From: Prorocentrum cordatum
Lineage: Eukaryota > Sar > Dinophyceae > Prorocentrales > Prorocentraceae
Length of the DNA: 64,000 nucleotides
Direction: 5' to 3'
Assembly (NCBI GenBank): GCA_963575745.1
Contig: CAUYUJ010002747.1
Span: 451,501 to 515,500, forward strand
How positions within the stretch are numbered: the first letter of the stretch is position 1; every line of letters begins with the position of its first letter. The translations under genes and the position numbers were made by a program. The notes under the pieces were generated by a model that saw only the letters and a list, made by a program, of their open reading frames with translations, ran no database searches and had not been told where the DNA came from. Positions 30,389 through 40,968 of the stretch are shown in pieces.

Positions 30389-30800
30389 AGCGCCTGGCTC
30401 GCCCCTCGCCTTTGGGGATCAGGCTCCATGGCGCTGTCAATACCTGGCACGATGACCTTTGCTGGGGCAGGGCGCAGCGCGCCATCGCACGGCCTCCGCC
30501 GTTTGCTGTAGCTGCTTTCGCCCTGGCCTTCTCCCGCACCTGGCCGCAGCCTGGCTTGGTATCCTTGGTGAGCGGGCCCCCTGCCGACCGGTGACGGTCC
30601 GGCACTGCGCCTGGCTTCGCTCCCCGCCCTTGGGGATCAGGCTCCACGGCGCTGTCGATACCTGGCACGATGCCCCTTACTGGGGCGGGGCGCAGCGTGC
30701 CACCACGCGGCCTTGGCCGTTTGCTGTAGCTGTTTTCACCCTGGCCTTCTCCCGCACCCAGCCACAGCCTGGCCCGGCATCCCTGGTGAGTTGGCCCCCT
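30389..30800 (+). repeat. 216-bp direct tandem duplication
   Basis: 30,389-30,600 and 30,605-30,800 are two copies sharing TTGGGGATCAGGCTCCA, GGCGCTGTC, ATACCTGGCACGATG, CGTTTGCTGTAGCTG and TTCTCCCGCACC, offset by 216 bases. They differ by scattered substitutions. No gene is recognisable in either. Confidence 0.85.
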
Positions 30801-31030
30801 CTTCGTGGCGTCACTCGACTCGTGCGCGCCGCGCCGCTGGCACTTGGCCCGGGGTATTCTCAGCCTTCAGCTGCTGGCTGCGCCGCCCCTCTTGGCGCCG
30901 TCTGGCCTCCCCTGGCCACCGCCGCCCTGCCGCCGACCGCAGCCTGGTTGCGGCCCCCGGGCTTTCGCGTCCCTGGCGTTTGATGGTGTCCGAGCTGGCT
31001 TCTCTGAGCCTGGTGAGGTAACCCTGGCGT

Positions 31031-31472
31031 CCCAGTGACTTGCACGTCGACCAGCTCCGGCCAGCATGCTTGCATGTTCCTGGCCTCTGGTCCCCAGACA
31101 CTGCCACGGCCTGGCCGTGTTGGCAGCTGCCGCCTTGCAATAGTGGGATGCACGCACCTCCACGTGGATGGTTCATGAGAGGCTTAGCCTTCTTGTTCAA
31201 ACACTTGAGGTTGCCACTGTTGGCATGCGACACAGGTGCGCTGGACTGCTTGCTCAGCCCCGCGCTATGCCGTGCTCTGCTCGGTGGCACGTTTACCTCT
31301 GGCGCCAGGCGCGACAAGGTACAATTCGTTTGCCTTCCTGGTGGTCTCGCCCCCAGGGCGGTTGCACTTCAGCCGCCTGGCACACTTAGCACCTCTTGCA
31401 GCTCTGCCTTCAGTCCCCGGCGCCCCTCGGCGGCAGCCCTGGCGGCCGTTAGTTCGCGCGCTTAAGAAATTA
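31031..31472. other. No recognised gene
   Basis: Non-repetitive GC-rich DNA with open frames of up to 140 codons but no domain. It is the left flank of the dispersed element at 31,473. Confidence 0.35.
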
Positions 31473-32395
31473 TTGACGCTTCGCGTATCCCCACCAGCCC
31501 ATCCAGAAACGACGCCCAGGCGAGTAGAGGTGATCATGGAAGCGGGGCAGCATACAGAGGAACAAGGGGCTGGGGAGGCCGTCGTACCCCAAGGGGGGGG
31601 GGGATGGAGGATGAGTCGGAGGCGGAAGAGGCGGATGATGATGAGGGTGGGGAGGGAGGAATGAGGAGGAGGAGGAGGAGGAATAGGCGGATGATGGTGT
31701 TGATGTTGATATTGATGATGCTGATGATGACGATGATGGTGGTGGTCTTGACGATGGTGATGGTGATGGTGATGATGATGATGCTGATGATGGTGATGGT
31801 GATGATGAGGGGGAGGAGGAGGAGGAAAAGGGCGATCAGAAGAGTCAAGGGCCTCTTGAATGCCTCGCGGAGTCTCTTGGGATGTCTCTTGGGATACTCT
31901 TTGAGGTCTCTTGGGGCGTCTTGGGGGCTTCTTTGCGGTCCCGGGAGCTTCTTGGACCGTCTTTGGTGCCTCGGGGGAGCCTCTTGGGGCCGCTTGGGGG
32001 CCTCTAGGGGGTATTTAGGCGGATTCTTGGAGGCCCCTTGGGGCCTCCTGGTCGCCTCTTGGGGCCTCCTGGGCGCCTCTTGAGGCCCTCTTGGGGCGCT
32101 CTTGGGAGCCTTGGGAGCGCTCTTGGGGCCATCTCGGAGGTGATCGATCAAAGGAAGGGGGTCCCCCAATTAGCCTCCCCCCTCGGGAGCCTCCACAATC
32201 GGCCAAAACCATAGTAAAACCTATGAGTTTGGCTTCCTCGCCGAGGCCGTTTTGGACGCTCTAACTACCAGCGGCCCCCCCCGTCCAAGTCCAGGGGAGG
32301 GGGTTACGGGAAGGGGTAAACCCCTCCCCGAAGGGGAAGAAGGAGGGGTGGAAGAGGAAATTCCCTAAACCACCTACGCCCAGAGGGCTGGTGGA
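31473..32395 (+). mobile_element. Dispersed non-autonomous element, copy 2
   Basis: Starts TTGACGCTTCGCGTATCCCC with CCACCAGCCCAT following, and ends CCACCTACGCCCAGAGGGCT then GGTGGA. It contains a GGA/GAT-rich tract (31,600-31,840), CTCTTGGGGC-type decamers (31,850-32,130), a GGTGATCGATCAAAG motif and the 3' module with GAGGGGTAAACCCCTCCCC. AATTA is present on both flanks (31,469-31,473 region and 32,394-32,398), a possible short target duplication. No protein-coding capacity. Confidence 0.75.
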
Positions 32396-32639
32396 ATTAA
32401 GTTTGGCTCGTAGCCCAGGTTGACTTCGGACGCCGCCTGCGCTTTCGCTTGCGGCCGCGACGGAAAATATCCCCATCAGTGTGCAATTTAGGCTCTTGCT
32501 TGTTCGCTCTAGCTTTGGACGGCGGGCGGCCCTTCCGTTTGCTTTTGCGATCAAAGAAAGTAGCTTCTTCAGCCCATTCAGAAAACTTGCCTATGAGAGC
32601 TCACGCGGAACTGGACGAATAGACACACCTATAGTGAAA

Positions 32640-33656
32640 CATGGCGGGCATCCTGTATGAACAGGGATACCTCTGGGAGCAAGAGGGGGTGGCCTCGGAT
32701 GGCGTCGTCGGGCCATCCCTGGGGCCCGCGTGGAGGAGGAGGAGGAGGAGGAGGAGGAGGAAAACGAGGAATTCGAGGAAGACGAGGAAGTGGAAGAGGA
32801 GGAGGAAGAGGAGGAGGAGGAGGAGAAGGACGGGGACGACGTTGACGACGACGGCTTCGACGACGAGGAAGAGGAATAACCAGAAATCATTGGCGATGAG
32901 GGCAAGGACGAGGACGATGAGGAGCAGAAGGAGGACAACGAGGCCGTGGCCAGAGCCTTCAACATCGCTTCTTGGAGTCCTCTTGGGACTCTTTTGGGGG
33001 ATCTTGGGGTCCTCATGGGGCTCTTTTGGGGGTCTTGGGGCCGTCTTGTGGCCCTATTGTTACCAGCTTGGGGGTCCCTTCGGGGCCCTGGACGGCATCG
33101 TGGGGCAATCTTGAAGGCCATCGATCCAGGGCGGTCCCAAATTTGCCTCCCCCTCGCGGTACCAGCAAAATCGCCTCTTGGGGCGCTCTTGGGACGCTTT
33201 CGGGCCGATCTTGGTCGCTCTTGGGGCCGTTCTGGGATCTCTTGTGCCCCTCTTGGGCCATCTTGGGGCACTCATGAGGATCCAAAAGCGCATCGGAAGC
33301 GAAAGGCGAGAGGGCACACTCATTGATTTGCCTCCAGTTTTGAAAGATGTTCTTTCTCGGGGGGTCCTCAGTGGGCTACGAGAGCACTTGAAACCGTTTC
33401 GTGGCCCTCGTCGGACCTCTTGGGACCATGCCAGACTTTATCTTGAATCATCTTCGGCTATCTTGAGCCGTTCTGCAGGCCGTTTTGGAGAGGCTTTCTT
33501 GGAGCCATCCTTGGCCATCTTGGACGCTCTGACCGATCGCGGCCCGCCCTGAACCTCAGGGACGGGATGGGTGCCCCCCCGCCCGAAGGGAGAAGGGTTT
33601 TTGGAAGAGGGAAGACAGATACCGCTAGACCACCTTAGCCCAAATGGTTGGTGGGA
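32640..33656 (+). mobile_element. Dispersed element, partial or diverged copy 4
   Basis: It has the internal order of the family: GGA/GAC-rich tract (32,730-32,940), CTTGGGG decamers (32,970-33,290), CCATCGATCC motif (33,118), TGGACGCTCTGACC, an AGAAGGGTTTTTGGAAGAGG module and the 3' end CCACCTTAGCCCAAATGG then TTGGTGGGA. The TTGACGC start is not visible, so the left boundary is approximate. It follows copy 2 after about 240 bases. Confidence 0.5.
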
Positions 33657-34540
33657 CTCCATGTTGTTTAAAGGAGCCCTCTCCCGAGCTCCAATAATCC
33701 TGACCCCCCTTGGCGCACAGGTAAGTCATACCCCCCGTCAGTTGCGACAATCCTCTGCCTTGCGGTGTGACCGTCGCTGTTTCTTGTTCGCGCGATGCTC
33801 GTGCGTTGTCGAGGTGGACTACCATTTCTCGCAGTCGCCCGCCGATGTCGCCCAGGCCCTCTGGCCCCGCCACTGCGCTGGCGGGGCAAGCTCGCCGCAG
33901 AGGGCGCTGGGAGATCACGTGGTCCCGTCGCTGGGGGCAGAAACCTTGCCGGTGGGCAGCTCATAGGTGTGTTCATCTCCATCGATGGTGCTGCCAGTGA
34001 GGGAGAGGAGACGGTCTGGGTCGATCTCAACTTCGAGGTCGCGGTCTTGAGACACACTTCCGCCGAGGGAGGGCGGCGGCAGCCTGGGGGGAGGAGGAGG
34101 AAGGAGGAGCAGCTGGCGTTGCATCGGCCTTTCCTTTCTCCGGAGGTTGCCGCCAGTTCCACCGCGAGTAGGGCGTGATGGGGGGCAGGGAGGGATGGAG
34201 AAGGAGAAGGAGCGAGCGCGGCATGAACCTCTTCCTTCTCCTTGTTCTCGTCGTCGTCATCCTCCCCCTTCTCCTCCTCAGTGTCCTCCTTGTTGTCAGC
34301 ATTGCCCTCATCGTCCTTTGCATGACTACTTCACCTTGGCGTCCTGCAGCTGTCCTCAGCCCAACTCAGCCCTCCCACTTGGATTATTCAAGTGTGTTTT
34401 CTTGTTTGACCCAGAAAACATCAAGAGGAGGTTTTTGCTTGATGGTCTGACGGCGTGATTGGCCGTGCGCCATTCAGCAGGTCGCCTCCCCCACTGCCGA
34501 GTTAAGTGGTCTTCTCTGATTGCCAGTCTGGATTATGTGT
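33657..34540. other. No confident gene; possible reverse-strand exon inside
   Basis: Between 33,915 and 34,124 the reverse strand encodes SQDRDLEVEIDPDRLLSLTG and TIDGDEHTYELPTGK, which looks more like real protein than its surroundings and is followed on that strand by AAG|GTTTCT, a possible donor site. The forward strand also has an open frame here. The rest, including TCCTCCTT-rich sequence at 34,205-34,320, shows nothing recognisable. Confidence 0.2.
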
Positions 34541-34546
34541 ATACAT

Positions 34547-34558
34547 ACATATATGTAT

Positions 34559-34602
<44 letters not shown>

Positions 34603-34829
34603 ATGTAGATATATGTATATGTGTATGTATGTATGTATGTATGTATGTATGTATGTATGTACGTACGTACGTACGTACGTACGTAGGTAGGTAGGTAGGT
34701 AGGTAGGTAGGTAGGTAGGTAGGTAGGTAGGTAGGTAGGTAGGTAGGTATGTGTGTGTGTGTATGTATGTATGTATGTATGTATGTATGTATGTATGTAT
34801 GTATGTATGTATGTATGTATGTATGTATG
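34547..34829. repeat. Compound microsatellite (TA, GTAT, ACGT, AGGT)
   Basis: Consecutive blocks: (AT)n to 34,594, GTATGT variants, (GTAT)n to ~34,660, (ACGT)n to ~34,684, (AGGT)n to ~34,748, then GTGT and (GTAT)n to 34,829. The stepwise change of one base in a tetranucleotide suggests successive point mutation and re-expansion. Confidence 0.95.
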
Positions 34830-35029
34830 ATGTAGATCTGTAAGGGCGTCGCCCCCTGCCGCCGGCCCCCTCTCCTCGGATAATGGGTTATGCAGGAGCT
34901 AAATCATGAGGCCTCGGCGCCGCCGTGAGGCAGCATCGGCAAGAGAAATTCAGAATCTGATGATATTGTTGAACTCAGTGCTGCATTTTGACTCTGCCTC
35001 CGCATGCTGTGCACTGAGGTTTCTTACAT

Positions 35030-35690
35030 AATTTAGGACATGTGGCAAATCCCATTGGTTTTTCGACCATGACTCCGCCGATCTGCGTGAGGGGTGCCGC
35101 TGAATTTAAGACATGTGACAACTCCCATTGGTTTTTCGACCCTGACCCCGCCGATCTGCGTGAGGGGTGCCGCCGAATTTCAGAAATGTGGCAAATCCCA
35201 TTGGTTTTCCGACCCTGACCACGCCGATCTGCGTGAGGGGTGCCGCCGAATATGATACATGTGGCAAATCTCATTGTTTGTTCGACCCTGACTCCGCCGA
35301 TCTGCATGATGGGTGTTAATGAAGTTAAGACATGTGGCAACTCCCACTGGTTTTTCGACCCTGATCCCTCCGATCTGCGTGAGGGGTGCCGCCGAATTTT
35401 AAAAATATGGCAAATCCCATTGGTTTTGGGACTCTGACCCCGACGATCTGTGTGAGGGGTGCCGCGGGATTTCAGAAATGTGGCAAATCCCATTTGGTTT
35501 TTGAGCCTGACCCGCCGAGCTGCGTGATGGGTGCCTCCGAATTTCAGAAGTGTTGCAAATCCTGCTGGTTTTTCGATCCTGACCCCGCCGATCTGCGTGA
35601 GGGACGTGCAACCGCATTTTCAGAAATGTTGCAAATCTCATGTGTTTTTGGGCCCTGACCCCGCCGATCTGCGTGAAGGGTGTCAATTTC
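35030..35690 (+). repeat. 73-bp satellite, about nine copies
   Basis: Regular phase at 35,030, 35,103, 35,176, 35,249 and 35,322 shows a 73-base unit. Unit landmarks are CCCATTGGTTTTTCGACCCT, CCGCCGATCTGCGTGAGGGG and TGCCGCCGAATTT. Seventy-three is not a multiple of three, so it is unlikely to be coding. Confidence 0.92.
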
Positions 35691-36049
35691 GATCCCCCTA
35701 GAAATTCTGAGACCCATCCCGTGTGGTGCTAACCAGGGCGGTTTTCGGCTCCCCCCCTCGCGCGGTCTACGACAAGGAACAGTAAGCAACAAGAAGCTTA
35801 ATTGTAACAGTGGAAATTGGAAATTGGAACTGGTGCAGGGAGCAGCAAACCCTCGTCCTACAGCCTGGTGGCCCCACAAGGGGGCCGGCGGATATATGTA
35901 CTGGGAGTTCAAAACAAGTAAGTCGGCATGCCCGGGCTCAGCCTCGCGGACCTACTCCAAAACCATGTCTAAAAAAACAACTGTTTTGTTCCACGCCCTG
36001 CCGTTGTGGCGCAAATGATACTCGAAAACCTAATTTTAAAGATTGTCAC
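35691..36049. other. No recognised gene
   Basis: Short unique stretch between two satellites, containing an AAATTGG duplication near 35,813. An open frame of ~110 codons has no recognisable features. Confidence 0.4.
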
Positions 36050-36965
36050 GGCCATCTTGCTCCAGATATTCTTCCGGATTTCCTTCTAGATCTTCGCAGG
36101 TCACTAGAATTTCACGTAAATCGTCGCCCAGGCTGGTAAATCTTCACCCAGGGCTCTAATTTTTCCCCAAGGTTCGAAATCTTCACTTAAATCTTCACCC
36201 CGGGCCCTAAATCTTCACATAAATCTGCGCCTAGGTCCGTAAATCTTCGCCTGAATCTTCACCGGGGACCCTGAATCTTCACCTAAATCTTCTCCCATGG
36301 CCGCAAAAATTCACCCAGGCCTGAAATCTTCGCGTACATCTTCCTCCAGTAGATTAAATCTTCACCCAGGGGCGTAAATCTTGACCCTGGCTTTAAATCT
36401 TCATCTAAAGATTCGCCCAGGTTCTTAAATCTTTACCCAGGACATGGAATCTTCATTTAAATCTTCTTCCAAGCGCGTAACTTTTCAGCCAGGGCTTTAA
36501 ATCTTCACCCAGAGCCCGAATCTAAATCTTTACGAAAATCTTAACCCCGGAGGCCCGCTAGAATCTTCATTTAAACCTTCACGAGCATCTTCACCCCAGA
36601 GGCCCGCCAGCCTAAATCTTCATTTAAATCTCCTCGAGAATCTTCACCCCGGAGGCCCACCCGCCTAAATCTTCATGTACTTCTTCACGAAAATCGTCAC
36701 CCCAGAGGCCCGCCAGCCTAAATCTTCATTCAAATCTTTTCGAAAGTCTTCGCCCCGCAGCCCCGCCAGCTTAAATCTTCATTTAAATCTTCACGAACAT
36801 CTTCACCCCGCAGCCCCTCCAGCCTCAGTCTTCATGTAAATCTTCACGTGCATCTTCACCCCGGAGGCCCGCCAGCCTAAATCTTCATTTAATGTACGCG
36901 TACATCTTCACCCCGGAGCCCCGCCAGCCCAAATCTTCATTTAAATCTCTCCTTAATTCTTCACC
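36050..36965. repeat. AAATCTTCA-based satellite, two sub-families
   Basis: 36,050-36,540 has units of about 25-35 bases built on AAATCTTCACCCAGG. 36,540-36,965 has a ~60-base unit containing CCTAAATCTTCATTTAAATC, a CACGAACATCTTCACCCC-like part and GGAGGCCCGCCAG. The block is distinctly AT-richer than the rest of the window. Confidence 0.88.
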
Positions 36966-37475
36966 CAGAGCCCCATCGTCACCCCCGGCAAGACTCCCCC
37001 CCCCTAGCACGACCCCCCGAACAAACCCCCCAGCGCCCCCCCCTATAAAAGATGCCACCCTACAAATGCGTTTTGACATATTTATTTGGCGTGCCCACTT
37101 AGAATTGCATTTGAGGCTGGCTTCACGCGGATTGGCGCAGATTTCATCATGGAAAACATTGTTTTGTTAAGTGCCGCGTCATTGCGTTTTTTTGTGATTT
37201 TGTTATCCTAGTTTTGTGGCTCCCCCGGCGCGACGCCCCCAACTCTACGCGACAACCCAGAATTTAAAAATCTTTGTTTGTTGTTCAAAACCCTTGTTTT
37301 TTTGTCGAACTCCCTGTGTGTATGTCTATATATATATCATAATGACTGATTTGTGCCCTAAGTTGGCTTGCCTAGTGGGTATGATTGAATGCGTGAGGTT
37401 TGCTGCTCTATTCAGCTACCTTGGCCGCTGTATCCCCTGATTCGCCTCCATGAGTATCTCCCGCCTGTGCAGCTA
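36966..37475. other. No recognised gene
   Basis: AT-richer unique DNA with T-homopolymers and short ORFs. CTATAAAAG at 37,031 resembles a TATA box, but dinoflagellate genes generally lack canonical TATA boxes and nothing downstream supports transcription. Confidence 0.3.
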
Positions 37476-37499
37476 TCTTGAGGGGTTCTGCGCTTACCG

Positions 37500-37720
37500 C
37501 CGGCCCCCTCCTTGATTGGTTGCATGGCTGGTCGGTTAGATGGTTCGTTGGTTGCTTCGTTGGTTGGCTGAGCGATTGGCAGCTTAGCTGTCTGGCTGGA
37601 CGGCAGCCTGACTCCCTGGTGTGCTCTCTGGCTGGTTGGTTAGCTGGTTCTTTGCTGGTCGGATTGCTGGTATGCTTGTTGGCGGGCTGGCGTGTTCGGT
37701 GATTGTCTTGGGCTTTGAGG
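37500..37720 (+). repeat. GGTTGGYTG-type degenerate simple repeat
   Basis: Irregular repetition of TTGGTTGG, GCTGG and GGCTGGTTGG. A forward frame encodes a Trp/Leu/Gly-rich peptide purely as a result. Confidence 0.7.
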
Positions 37721-37854
37721 AATATTTCCGGCTAGGTTGCCCTCCTCTCCTTTTCTTCCTCCTCTTCCGCCTCCTCTTTCTCCTTCCCACTTGGTCCTGA
37801 GACGTTCCCCAACCAGTGCTTGCAATTTGGGGTTCTTATTTTTTTCCTGCGGAT

Positions 37855-38035
37855 CTGGACCTGCCCGTTGGTCCGACGGCTATGTGGTCGCCGTCACCGC
37901 CTCGTCGCCACCCGTCTACTGGGCTGGCCCGTCGGTCTGGTGGCTATGTGGTTGTTGTCGCCTCCCCGTCGCTCTGGGCCTGCCCGTCGGTCTGGCGACC
38001 ATGTGGGCGCCGTCGTCTTCCCGTCGCCATCTGAG
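37855..38035 (+). repeat. Three copies of a ~60-66 bp unit
   Basis: Units share GCCCGTCGGTCTGG, GGCTATGTGG and CGCCGTCGTC/CCCGTCGCC. Copies begin at about 37,858, 37,925 and 37,978. Confidence 0.65.
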
Positions 38036-38330
38036 CCTGCGTTGCTTTGCATTGCTTTGCGTCACATTGCGCTGCATTCCGTTGACTTGCACTGCTTGGC
38101 TTTGTTTTTCATTGCTTCTAATTGTTTTGCATTGCTCTGCATTGGGCTGCATTGTATTCAGATATTGTGCACTGGCTTGCGCCATTGCATTGCGTTTCAT
38201 TGCTATGCCGTGATTCGCATTGCTCTGCAATGCGTAGCATCGTGTTACACTGATTTGCGTTGTTGCGCACTGCTTTACACTGCGTTGCGTCGTTTTTTTT
38301 TGCATTGCGTTGCATTGCTTTGGACAACAT
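38036..38330 (+). repeat. ATTGC-type degenerate pentamer repeat
   Basis: About 300 bases in which ATTGC, TTTGC, CTTGC and CATTG recur continuously. No constant unit longer than 5-10 bases. Confidence 0.75.
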
Positions 38331-38357
38331 AGGCTCGCACCACATATATTGCACCAG

Positions 38358-38628
38358 GCGGATGCGGCGGGGGCGGCTCGTCTGCGGAAGATGGGCGTCA
38401 AGCGTCTTCGGCGCGCGCGGACTTGCGTCGCTTGGTGCCCGAGGTGGCCACCCCGTCAAAAAAAGCAAGCGATTTCCGCGAGACTGAGGCTCTAGTGTCT
38501 CGGGACATCGAGGAGCTAGCTCAGCAGGTCGCGCCGAAACACGAAGAGCGGAAAACAATGGTCAACTTGGCGCAGTGGCGCGCGGCGTGGTCGCGGCATT
38601 CGGTGGCGGCCGCGGCCGCGAATCAGGA
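38358..38628 (+). CDS. Candidate internal exon, unknown protein
   Basis: A forward frame is open for about 90 codons between a CAG at 38,355-38,357 and a CAG at 38,626-38,628. The peptide reads ARADLRRLVPEVATPSKKAS, then DFRETEALVSRDIEELAQQV, APKHEERKTMVNLAQWRAAW and SRHSVAAAAANQ. Its mixed charged/hydrophobic composition with heptad-like Leu/Val spacing suggests a helical, possibly coiled-coil segment. The frame continues beyond the second CAG into T-rich sequence of different character, so an intron beginning GAAAAC is conceivable; GA donors are known in dinoflagellates. No family is recognised and neighbouring exons were not found. Confidence 0.35.
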
Positions 38629-39562
38629 AAACGTTTTTTGTTTTTTCCTTTGGCGGGTAACGCTTGCTTCCTGGGCCCAACTCCCCCCCACCCTCCCTCC
38701 GGGTAGCGCTAACGATCGCGTGTTTTTTGGGGGGTGTTCAACTGCCTGTTTTGGCGCCTGCAGGCTTTTGCAGTGCGCGGACTAGTGTGGTTTACGTCTG
38801 CATTCCTATGTTCGCTTCCCCTGCACTTCCTACTGGTGGAACTCTGGAAGCAATGCTGCCAAGGGATTTCGCAACCGTGCCTGGGTGGAACAACGGGTAT
38901 CCCGCGTCTGTTACAACTGGTGTTGGCGAAGGCGAGGTGACGTCGAACGACGCCATGAGTGCAGCTGCCGTATGGCATAACGGAATCCAACCTCCTCCCG
39001 CTTGCTCCACCGCCTACTAATATCGTCCCCCTTCTTCGTCGTCCTCTGCCTCTTCTCCTCCGCTTCTCCTTCCTCTTCCCCTCTGGATTGCGTTGTGCGG
39101 TTTTGGGATTAGATAAGTGGCCGTTTGGGCCATGTGGGGTTATCCGCACAGCGCCGTTGCCCCTTCGCCTCGTACTCCCCCTCGCTCCTCCCGGTCCTCC
39201 TCGCAGGCTCGCATTTGCGGGCCGAATTTTGTGACATGTTCGTTGCGCGCTGGCGCGCCGAGGTGCGATGTGGCTGTTCGCTCTTATCTGCTTATGTGCC
39301 ACTCAGGGGGAAAACTCTCACCTCCTTCCGACCTCCCCCACTCCCTCCCGCCCCCCTCTCCCCCCACCTTGTTCTCGAGTTGTCCCCCTTGTCTCAAAGG
39401 TTTCCATATCCTCTTTACCTTTTCTTTCGAAGCAAACCAAGGATGGCCTTGCCAACGTTTCACAAAGTGCAAGCCCAGAAGCTTGCGCGACCTGGATACT
39501 TCTCTCCAGATGCTGCGGCGTGCGCGGGCGGCGCGGTGAGGGCTTCCGCGGTTTTCGGCGCC

Positions 39563-39563
<1 letters not shown>
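38629..39563. other. No confident gene
   Basis: Frames such as 38,664-39,020 (with GTLEAMLPRDFATVPGWNNG) look partly protein-like, but no splice structure connects them to the candidate exon upstream. The rest is C/T-rich (39,020-39,090 and 39,315-39,380). Confidence 0.25.

Positions 39564-39626
<63 letters not shown>
39564..39626 (+). repeat. Poly(C) tract of 63 bases
   Basis: An uninterrupted run of C followed by GAAAAAAAC-like sequence. True length is uncertain because homopolymers of this size are hard to sequence. Confidence 0.95.
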
Positions 39627-39634
<8 letters not shown>

Positions 39635-39689
39635 CAGGCTTCGCATGCTACTGATGTGCCCGTTGGTGCGTTTTTTTGTGTAGACAGGC

Positions 39690-39960
39690 GTTGTGGTGCA
39701 CGGAAGCACTGTGGCGTGCGCGGGCGCTGTGGTGCACGCGGTTGTTGTGGCGCACGCGGGCGCTGCGGTGTACGCGAGCGCTCTGGTACACGCGGGCAAC
39801 GTGGTGTACACAAACGCTGTTGCGCACGCGGTTGCTGCAGCATGCTCAGACTTTGCGGCGCGCATGGGCGATGCGGTGGCGTTGTGCACGCAGCTGTTGC
39901 GGTGCTCCGAAGCATTGTGGTGCGCTCAGATGGCGTTCTCTTGCACGAATGCATTTGGCA
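39690..39960 (+). repeat. GGCGCTGTGGTGCACGCG-type repeats, block 1
   Basis: Degenerate units of about 18-30 bases with GTGGTGCACGCGGGCGC and variants. Related repeats are at 40,150-40,510 and 42,255-42,720. The alternating purine-pyrimidine CACGCG segments recur in every unit. Confidence 0.7.
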
Positions 39961-40149
39961 TTGTCGCGCGCGCAGGGATTGCGGCGCGCGGGGGCAATTT
40001 ATGCGCCGATGGCGCGGGCGCGCCCTGGAGATCAAGTTTTTATACTCGAACACATAACGCGCGTTATGTGGCCTCCAACCCACCCACCCACCCAGTAGAT
40101 AACATAACGCCCGCCGCCCCACCCACCCCCGTTGCAGCAGCGCGTGTTG

Positions 40150-40510
40150 TTTAGCGCACAGGTATGCTGTTCGTAGTGCGCGCGCAACGTGTTTGCAGCG
40201 TGCGCGGGCATGTGCTTGTGGTATGTAGAGGCGCGTGGCGCGCGCAGGCTGATGTGGCACCCACGCAGGCGCGGCGGCACACCCAGCAGTGGAAACAACG
40301 AACAGTTCGGCGCGCGTAGCGCACACGCCGGCTGCGGCGGCAATTGTGGTGCACACACGCGCGGTGGTGTCCAGCATTGTCGTGCGCAAAGATAATTACT
40401 GTTGTCCGCGCAGGCAACGGGGGTATGGGGCCGTGCCCTGGAGGTGTACACGGGCTTTGTGGTGTACGCAGGCACAGCGATGTACATGCTGGATGTGTAT
40501 ACAGGCACAG
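40150..40510 (+). repeat. GTGCGCGCAGGC-type repeats, block 2
   Basis: A weaker version of the block at 39,690 with units around GCGCGCAGGC, GTGTACGCAGGCAC and GTGGTGCACAC. No gene. Confidence 0.55.
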
Positions 40511-40559
40511 GGGTGCATTCGTACCGAGAAGACGTCTGACGGTGCGCAATTGCGCACCC

Positions 40560-40852
40560 TATTTGAGGCCCTCTTCGAACGCTCTTGGGGCCCCTTTAAG
40601 CTCCCTTGGGGCGCAAAGAGGCTCCCAGGAGGCTCCCAGATGCACCAAAACGGTTCCAAGACGACCCCTGGAGATGTGCAACGGCCATAGCAGAGGCTTC
40701 CAAGATTGCCCCCAGACCGCCCAAGAGGCCCCTAAGACGGCCCAAGAGAGGCCCAAGACGGCCCAAGAGAGGCCCACGAGAGGGACCACGAACCGAAAAT
40801 TCAGCTTCCCGCCCTAAAGGCCCGCAGAAGGCCCCAAGAAGCCCCCAAGAGG
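40560..40852 (-). repeat. CCCAAGAGGC decamer repeats
   Basis: Reverse-strand version of the CTCTTGGGGC decamer repeat found in the dispersed elements, directly upstream of the spliced-leader relics. A short further block of the same type is at 41,430-41,580. Confidence 0.75.
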
Positions 40853-40854
40853 CC

Positions 40855-40890
40855 TCCGTAGCCATTTTGGCTCTAGCCATTTTGGCTCAA
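40855..40890 (+). other. Two stacked dinoflagellate spliced-leader relics
   Basis: TCCGTAGCCATTTTGGCTC at 40,855-40,873 matches the first 19 bases of the 22-base dinoflagellate spliced leader. It is followed at once by TAGCCATTTTGGCTCAA (40,874-40,890), matching leader positions about 4-20. An intact leader followed by a 5'-truncated older leader is what results when a trans-spliced mRNA is reverse-transcribed and re-integrated, expressed and trans-spliced again, and re-integrated a second time. Confidence 0.85.
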
Positions 40891-40968
40891 TCGTGGCTCG
40901 ACAGCTTCGACTTTTGGGTTCGTGCTCCCCGCGCGCTTCGGCACTGGGCGCGGCCGCCTGAGGCGAAC

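Noticed and set aside
33717-33727. Perfect splice-donor-like CAGGTAAGT
   Set aside because: No coding sequence on the upstream side supports an exon ending here.
37031-37039. TATA box (CTATAAAAG)
   Set aside because: Dinoflagellate promoters generally lack it and no gene follows.
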